Positions 57,848 to 64,000 of a DNA stretch of 64,000 bases are shown here, in pieces. The stretch is from NCBI GenBank assembly GCA_001939145.1, contig LSRX01000321.1, forward strand, positions 90,760-154,759, read 5' to 3'. The notes beneath the pieces were generated by a model that worked only from the letters and a program-made list of their open reading frames with translations, had not been told where the DNA came from and searched no databases. A program made the position numbers and the translations under genes. This DNA is from Symbiodinium microadriaticum. Lineage: Eukaryota > Sar > Dinophyceae > Suessiales > Symbiodiniaceae. Numbering within the stretch: the stretch's first letter is position 1; the number at the start of each line of letters is the position of its first letter.

Positions 57848-58691
57848 CTTGTTCCAGGCAACTCATTCGAATTCGCCGGGAGCTAAGACGTGCCGGCAGG
57901 AACTCTGAATGTTTCGCTAGACAGTGTGTGCAGCAGAAGAGCTTCAGCGCTTTGGAATGGTGGCTCTGGCACCAAGGACCTCCGCTTGTCAGGGCATGGT
58001 GCACGTCTCAGCACGTCTGCTGGCTCCTTTTGATGCAGCTGAAGTGGCAGATGCATTCGCAGCTTCGTCGTCTCGGGCTGCTCCGCTGAGGCAGGGACGC
58101 TCTCCAAGCGGGGCTCACCAGCTACGCGGAAGCCTGGACGCTGCTCCTGTGCCCAAAACTTACAGCTTTGCCAAAAACGCGTGTGAAGCTGGGACCACGA
58201 TGGCTCGAGCGAGACCGTAGCATCAGAGGAATCGTGAGGAGCAAGTCCTGCAAGTAGTCGCTTGCAAAGATCATGGCCTTCCCGAAGCGAACTTTTCAAG
58301 TCTACTATTGGCGAAGAGAAAAGCTTACATGCAATGCTTTTCAGGGAAACGGGCCGTCTGCAATGAGAGCTGCACTTCCGCTCCGAACACCCTCGTCCTA
58401 TCTCTGAATCGCCTAATGCCACACGAAACACCTGACCTCGCACATTACCACAAAGTTGTCTTCAGAGGTCTGGAAGCCCCACCGTGCCTTCAACGCCTTG
58501 AGCAGTGCGGCCGGACCGACTGCATCCACGGCACAAGTCTCACCCCGCGAAAGCGGCGCCTCGCGGCTTGGGACTGGATTTTATCCTCGCCCAGGGCGAC
58601 CCTATACCCGCCTTGATGGCACCAGCCAGGTGTCCCACGTTCACGTCGCCATGGCTGCGAAGCATGGCATCGGAGGCATGGAGACGGGAAC
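56996..58691 (-). CDS. Gene for a protein with two tandem SpoVS-like (Alba-fold) domains (5' end not identified)
   Basis: Eight short exons on the minus strand encode two copies of the SpoVS pattern: a first strand ending in GDxNxG, a helix LAGAIK or AAATLAQK, a strand with AVGPAALLKALK or AMGALPASKALK, a helix to YL, a LLxxP strand, and a last KLRMHL or RLRLAL strand. SpoVS (stage V sporulation protein S) is a small bacterial regulator with an Alba-like fold, considered a nucleic-acid-binding fold. Exons: 58612-58691, 58488-58559, 58277 to about 58180, 58027-58077, 57751-57847, 57623-57695, 57123-57198, 56996-57046. The final exon ends in TGA (56998-56996), right after the last strand, so the second domain is C-terminal. 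An acceptor AG precedes 58691, so more 5' exons exist. Function in the host is unknown; RNA or DNA binding is the likely role by fold (inference). Confidence 0.75.
58027..58691 (-). CDS. SpoVS-like domain 1
   Basis: Exon 58612-58691 gives SHGDVNVGHLAGAIK. A 52-base GC-AG intron follows. Exon 58488-58559 gives APLSRGETCAVDAVGPAALL and then KALK. A 210-base GC-AG intron leads to 58277, giving AMIFASDYLQDLLLTIPL. The 3' end of this exon is uncertain (about 58180). Exon 58027-58077 (51 bases) gives PETTKLRMHLPLQLHQK, the last strand, with a GA donor leading into domain 2. The match to the SpoVS core is in the order Gly-Asp, LAGAI, AVGPAA, KALKA, YL and IP. Confidence 0.75.
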
Positions 58692-60034
58692 CTGCAGAGT
58701 CAATTGGATCTGATGGATCTGGGCAGGCAACTGAAGACGCTGCCGGTGACTTCGGGGTGTGTCTTTGAACCTCAGGATTTAGGAAGTCCTGAGGCTCCCG
58801 AAGCCGGCCCAAACTCCATTCAATGCGGGCATTAACCGACAGTGAAAGACCCACTGCAACAACCCCGCAGTCCAAAATCAAGATTTGCACCGCACCGTGG
58901 CGAGAGGTGGTGTGGCAAGCATCAGGCGGAGACAGACAGAGGTGAGAGAAAAAAATCGGGTTCTGACAAACATGAACGGTTGGAAGAATCACTTCACATG
59001 CCGTTGACAATGCATTACATAGCTCCAAACGTACATTGTATTGCAGCTTCTGATCCGTGCATCAAATGACCCATCTTCTTTGTACCTGGTTCGCATGACA
59101 GAAGGCTGCCGTGCGTGCGACAGAGAGATGATTCCCAAACCTAACCCAAAGCCCTTTCAAAGCCTCGCCACCACTGCGCCCGGATCAAAGGCGCGCATCG
59201 CAGCCGATGGAATGACGCCATTCGAGCCGCTGGGTTTGTCTTTGAGGCTTTGGTGAAAAGATGTCCATCATTTTGGGGTCAAAGTGTCGACGAGAGTGAT
59301 TCACTGTTCGACTTTCGCTGCCCTCCTTGTAACATGCTGACAGGGTCGACTTCCGTGGCGTATGATGCCTTCGTGGGATGCACTCTTGATGTCGGGCTTC
59401 CCACGCAAGACATGGAATTCTGGCTTGAGCACAACAATTCCGGCTGGGGCGAGAGTCCAAACATCCGTAGCTGGGGAGGAGGAGCCTGATGCCTGCTGGC
59501 TACTGGGTCCTGGGGTTATGGACTTGTCATGGTCTAGCAGAATAGATATCCAACTCCGCTCCTAGGCTGTAACGTCCCTAAACACTGGACACACGAGCGC
59601 AGGCAAACCCGTTGAGTGAGGGATGCGGGGCCAGAAATTACGCGAGTCCGGCTTTTCGACACACGATAGCTCGCTCACACCACAGGCCTCGCCAGTCGCA
59701 CCGTTCAAGGTCAAGTTGTACAGGGCCTGAGCTTAACATCCCAGGACCCTTCCCAGCTTAGGCGTTCCTTCCATAGTCTTGGGGCCCCAGATGACTTTTT
59801 TTGTCAAAGCCTTCCTTCGGGTCTCCACCTTCGAAGTTCCTACGAACTAAGCACGGTTTTCAACTCGTTGTTTGCAAAAGGGAAGGGGCAAGGGTGAAGG
59901 AGATGTGGTGCAAGGTTCGTGCTTTGAAAGAACCGTTCCTTGCCACGGCCACTGCTAGGGCCCCAGCAAATTCGCAGTTCTCGTCGAGACCGTAGCGCGT
60001 GGCCGTGCGAGGCTGCGGCCACAAGGACACTCGC
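58692..60034. other. Region upstream of the SpoVS-like gene
   Basis: Upstream exons of the SpoVS-like gene are expected on the minus strand, but none could be matched to a domain. A plus-strand frame at 59250-59489 has natural-looking composition (DESDSLFDFRCPPCNML, then DMEFWLEHNNSGWGESP). It may be a chance frame or an exon of a plus-strand gene. Confidence 0.35.
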
Positions 60035-60046
60035 TCACCAAGAACG

Positions 60047-60330
60047 TACCTGCCACTGGTGCAAGCCAGGGAGCTTTGTCTCTTCTGCAGACGGCTTCGG
60101 CTCAGGATTGGAAAGCTCACAGACGCTTGTAGTCTTGCAGAGAGGAGCCCGACGAGTGAATCCACCAAACCCAAGGCGAACATTCGCCCATTCTTGTGGC
60201 GGCGTATCACAATCTCGAGGCCACGCTTCAACTAGCGAACCACAAGCCTGGCAGGCAAGGAGCGTGTAGTCGTCATACTTGAAAGGAGTAGCCGTCTTGA
60301 TACCGCCTCTCATTGAACTACATGCGAAAG
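60047..60330 (-). CDS. Candidate exon followed by a GT donor
   Basis: Minus-strand frame from about 60320 contains GGIKTATPFKYDDYTLL and a CQACGSLVE pair (CxxC) and then a Pro-rich part. It reaches a consensus-like donor (GGCAG followed by GTACGT) at about 60046. The composition is protein-like, and it is on the same strand as, and upstream of, the SpoVS-like gene. Family unknown. Confidence 0.3.
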
Positions 60331-60644
60331 CCGAAATGCTACATCTGCTTCCGCGCGCATCATGCAGTGAGAAGCGTTGATTGCCCCAACATTCCTGCAA
60401 CCTCAATCTGGACAAGCCTTCGAGGCAAACCCTTGCATAAGCGCTTGGAATCATGCGAAAAGACGGCAGACTCTGGGATCTTCGCCTCCGCACTTGCAGC
60501 AGGCTTCTCGGCTGCTCGTGCCCTGGAATCGAAAGTCGTTGCAGTCCGCAGAACTCAGCTGCCGACCTCAGCTTAGGATCGGCCCTGGCCCCCTGGCCCT
60601 CCACGCTTTTAATCTTCAGGACTTCTTCAAGCTTAGGTGAATTC

Positions 60645-60880
60645 ACCTGGATCCACCTGGACTACGCTGCTCGTGGAGTCCTGCCTGCTGGAGTGAACCA
60701 CGGATATGGTGCGAAATGTGCGAAACAACAATCAGCAAAGAGTGTTCCAGCCGGCGCACACGTCTTTCCTTTGACATCCACCCAGGTAATGTCCATGCAC
60801 GCAGTGTGCCTGGGAGAAGCAGAGGTGCAATGCCAGTCCGGGCTACCGGGCTACCTCAACGCCTTGAAACCTTGAAGCCC
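60645..60880 (-). CDS. Candidate cysteine/aromatic-rich exon
   Basis: On the minus strand a frame free of stops gives HTACMDITWVDVKGKTCAPA followed by GTLFADCCFAHFAPYPWFTP. The spacing of Cys, Trp, Phe and Asp is unlike random translation. No family recognised. It may be a further upstream exon of the 57-60 kb gene or belong to another gene. Confidence 0.3.
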
Positions 60881-61835
60881 ATGACTCATCAGCAAGCTTG
60901 GGCAATTCATTCCGCCCCTGGTTCCAACGCCTCCAACCTCAAGCCATCTAATGACAAGGCTGAAGATTATACTGTTGCAACTTTCGAGGCTTCCGATCCA
61001 GCTGGAACCTCAGACTGGGAATTTCTCGAATCCTTAGGCTCTCTTGAAGCCGGAGGTACATATCGTCTCCCTCCAGCTTGACAAAAGCGGCTTCGCGGAC
61101 GTCGCACTTGCCGTTTCCTCGGTGGTGACTTCACTGCCAACTGCGAAAGCTCGAAGCTGCTGCGGGACATTCAAATTCACGACCCGATGGCCACAGTCAA
61201 ACTTGCCCTGAGACCCGCTGGAGCCACAAATCTCCGCGAGCCAGAGCTGAGTCTTGCAAGAGTTGGAGTCCCTCCCTGAAGCTTGTCTGGAACCACCCGG
61301 ATCAAGGGGCCCATCTTTTCACATCCGCTGCAGTCCTCCGCTGGCATGCAAACGGCTTCGACCATGCGTCTACTTGCCCGCTACGCTACGCTTAACACTG
61401 TCGGCACCAAGACCCAAGCAAGATTTGAGTGTGAGGGCTCCCAAGCCGCCAGTCGTTGGCGGATGCTCGACTTCACTTCAGGAGACACCCATTGACAAGC
61501 CAGACTTGAATGAGAACGAAGACACACGTAACAGCAGCTTCTGCAGAACATGTTGTCCTTGCTGCGGCCGTCGCAGCAGCTGCTGCTTGCAGCTGCTTCA
61601 TCCCAACGGTAATGCGTGATTGGCGTCTGGTACAGTTTACACCTGAGAGACAACACGGTTCAGTCGGGGACTTCTGATCTCGAAGGTCTCTAGGACTTTA
61701 GGACCTAAATCATGGGTCTAGGCAAGTCTAGGCTGGAGCGGTTCAGGGCTTCGAAACCTGCATCGCGAAGACGCACCTTTAATTCCAGTGACTGTTCCAG
61801 TAGTTCACAACTCGAGACAGCCTGGGCGGGGGGGG

Positions 61836-61840
61836 NNNNN
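61836..61840. other. Assembly gap (5 N)
   Basis: Five undetermined bases after a run of G. Confidence 1.
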
Positions 61841-62983
61841 GGCAATCAAGAACTTGAGTTCGGGCGCTTGGTTCTCCGGCTTGCAAGCTGTGCGGGCATT
61901 CCGGGCTCGGAGCACCGGAAACTCCGGAAACCCTCAGAAAATTTGCGTAATGAACTGTGGGTCTTCCTAATCAGCTCGGTATCCGGCCTTGCACCCAAGG
62001 TCGACTCGTTGAGAGCCTCCTGAGAGAAGGGCCGTGACAGCAAAACGGAACACAGAAACGACTTGGCGCTTCAATCCAACCCTCCTTAGAGAGGCCGCCC
62101 CCCCCCGGCCTGGGTTTCTTCCTCGTGCACTTGGCTGGCTCGTCGGAGCAAGGCCTTGCAAAAGCGCGCCGTCAGCACGGAAAAAAAGGAGGTCGGGTCG
62201 GCCTCCACGGGGCTGGAAGCCTTGCATCCCTCGAACCTCGGATTCTGCGGAGCGTGGATCGGCAGACCGGCGGAGTCCGAGCCAAGGCAAGCGGCATTTC
62301 CATCGAATTCGAACTGTTTCGCGCCTCAGACTCAGATGTGCAACCCAGGCCCAAGACCAAAACCAAAAGCGGTGCTGAACAACTGAGCTGCTGGAAGCAT
62401 GGCAGGTTGCGGTATGGTGACGATCTGCGGTGCCTGCCAATTCTTGAAGATTCGGTCTGCAACTGCTGAGCTGGGGTATGTGCAGGTCCCTGTCTTTCGG
62501 ATTGTGCTTGGTTGCCGTCAACACTGTGTGCACGGCGGCTATGCTGTCGGCACCTGCTGTTCATGCTGCTGGCGAGGCACGTCCTGCTCAATATTGCGGT
62601 GAGCATCGGAGCTGTTGATTTTGCCTCAGATTACAAGAGAGGCCATTTTGCGAATCCTTTGGAACCTGCAAGTCCAAGTTGTGTTTGCACTCAGATGTAC
62701 TGCGGTTGCAACACGTCCAACAGCCAACAAGAAGCTTTCCAGCTTTGCCAGCAGCTGCATGGCCTGCCATCACGTATCGTGGCAGTCGCTGTGGCGGCAC
62801 ATCTGCTTACTTTCCCGGTCTGCTGTCTGAGGCTGCAGCAGCTTCCTGCCCGTGGCTTTGGTTCTCAACTTGGCCTCAGGTTTCTGACAGCAGGCCGGGT
62901 GCCTGAACAATCTTACCCAACAAACACGATGACATCATCCAAGCGGCTCTCTAGGTGAGCCAGCAATTCCATGGCCTCTCAGT
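61841..62983. other. Region without a recognisable gene
   Basis: A 188-codon minus frame (62533-61967) and plus frames up to 148 codons overlap. None has a recognisable motif. Confidence 0.4.
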
Positions 62984-63226
62984 TCAGGACAGACGAAAGA
63001 AATCGCTGCCTGTGCCTGCCCCGTCGGTGCCCTGTTTTTCTGCCCCGGTCTTGTCCTTCGCTTCAAATCGCTGAAGGCTGGCCATACCAAACTCCTGCAC
63101 ACCACAGAACACGACTGATAGACCATCAGCCCGCATGCCTTTACCAAAGAAGCAGGCTAGAGATCCGAGTTCATCATGAACCTTGTCTGCGGAGTCTGTC
63201 TCCATCGAAGCGCGGTGGTCCTGCAA
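62984..63226 (-). CDS. Candidate exon of unknown family
   Basis: A minus-strand frame of 80 codons ends in a stop. It has a globular-looking segment (DGLSVVFCGVQEFGMASL) and a charged, Gly-rich end (EAKDKTGAEKQGTDG). Family not recognised. A neighbouring minus-strand frame at 63816-63547 also reads plausibly (VVHGTATVHITDETSLACTA). Both are weak candidates. Confidence 0.25.
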   Translation of the reverse strand: MQDHRASMETDSADKVHDELGSLACFFGKGMRADGLSVVFCGVQEFGMASLQRFEAKDKTGAEKQGTDGAGTGSDFFRLS

Positions 63227-64000
63227 TTAAAACGGAATCATGCTACCTCGGGGGTGTTGTCCAGAGCATGCTAGCTGGTTCAGCCGCTGAGGGGTTCATG
63301 CAGTGCTGGCGTTCGTGTTGTGATTCCCGTTTCGAGCCTCGCGCGTCGGACTCTAATTGTTGGCTGGATGGCTGCGTAGGCAAAGGCTCCTGCACGATTT
63401 TTCTTCCGAAGCTGACGACAGCCCCGGTAAAGAGCAGCAGGACCTCCCAACAGTTCACGCACTGTGGGCACAGGGTCAGGACACGACACCTCCGTGCCGA
63501 CCCACTCTGTTCTCACAGAGAATGCTCCCAGGTGCCTTCCATACCTTCATGAGTTGCTTCCTCTGATGGCATGCATGGATCGCAGAGCGAGGCATCTGCA
63601 AAGTGGCACGACACCAACAGGCATGTCTGCTTGTGCAGTGCAAGCGAGGCTCGTTTCGTCGGTAATATGAACGGTCGCAGTGCCGTGAACAACTCCTGAG
63701 TGCAGTCTGCAAGCATGTTTGGGAACGATGTCACCACAAGGTTCAAACAACGGCAAGAGCTCGGACGGAAAAGGGGAACCCCCTGCCTGCGCGTGACTTG
63801 GGTAGAGAAAGCACAAGACGGACTACGAACAAAAATAAGCTCAGTTCAATTCAAACTGCACTTCGATGCAGGACATGTCTGACTGCAAGATTGGCTTTCG
63901 ACATGTTCAGCAGGCAAAGGGCATCATAGGAATGGTCCGTGCAAAAGTTCACAGTCACCAAAATTGCATACCGCGATATAACACTGTGTCAAAGGTGACA

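Noticed and set aside
1..64000. Spliced-leader relics, CRISPR arrays, rRNA genes, bacterial operons or phage genes
   Set aside because: None seen by eye. No spaced identical repeats of CRISPR type, no recognisable rRNA, no spliced-leader-like core, and gene structure is clearly eukaryotic.

Overview
This window looks like nuclear DNA of a dinoflagellate, probably of the Symbiodiniaceae/Suessiales type. No uninterrupted frame exceeds about 230 codons, microsatellites are abundant, and the two genes that can be reconstructed are cut into exons of about 45-125 bases. Their introns mostly start with GC or GA rather than GT, and their acceptors are usually AG followed by G. That splice pattern is an established dinoflagellate trait. 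Species is not assigned. Every coding unit that can be identified with confidence reads on the minus strand, which fits unidirectional gene arrays. Two assembly gaps (20 N and 5 N) are present.

Layout. 1-3.9 kb: no recognisable gene, one CCCT microsatellite. 3.9-10.7 kb: two direct copies of a roughly 300 bp sequence, about 6.5 kb apart, enclosing a decayed minus-strand retroelement. It has a reverse transcriptase core at about 6.1 kb and proline-rich and other open fragments at 8-9.5 kb, and is probably one old insertion with terminal direct repeats. 10.7-21 kb: mostly anonymous, with a few coding-like minus-strand frames. 21-22.3 kb: AT and CT microsatellites next to a minus-strand coding-like stretch that changes frame at the repeats. 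22.3-32.5 kb: nothing identified.

32.6-36.5 kb: the best gene of the window, a minus-strand gene for three tandem PA14-type domains of 149-150 residues each. It is built from homologous exons whose lengths match almost to the base, and every unit has the same six cysteines. This suggests a secreted or surface carbohydrate-binding or adhesion-type protein (inference). Its 5' exons are not identified. 36.5-43 kb: candidate exon at 38.5 kb, then a large GAT/CTTC/AAT microsatellite block at 39.9-41.3 kb. 42.4-45.5 kb: several coding-like minus-strand frames with possible membrane segments, family unknown. 45.6-56.9 kb: mostly anonymous.

57.0-58.7 kb: a second reconstructable minus-strand gene, encoding two tandem SpoVS-like (Alba-fold) domains, with the stop codon right after the second domain. 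Coding-like minus-strand frames at 60-63 kb may be its upstream exons or separate genes.

All exon models were made by eye from reading frame, splice signals and alignment between repeats. No transcript evidence or database search was available.
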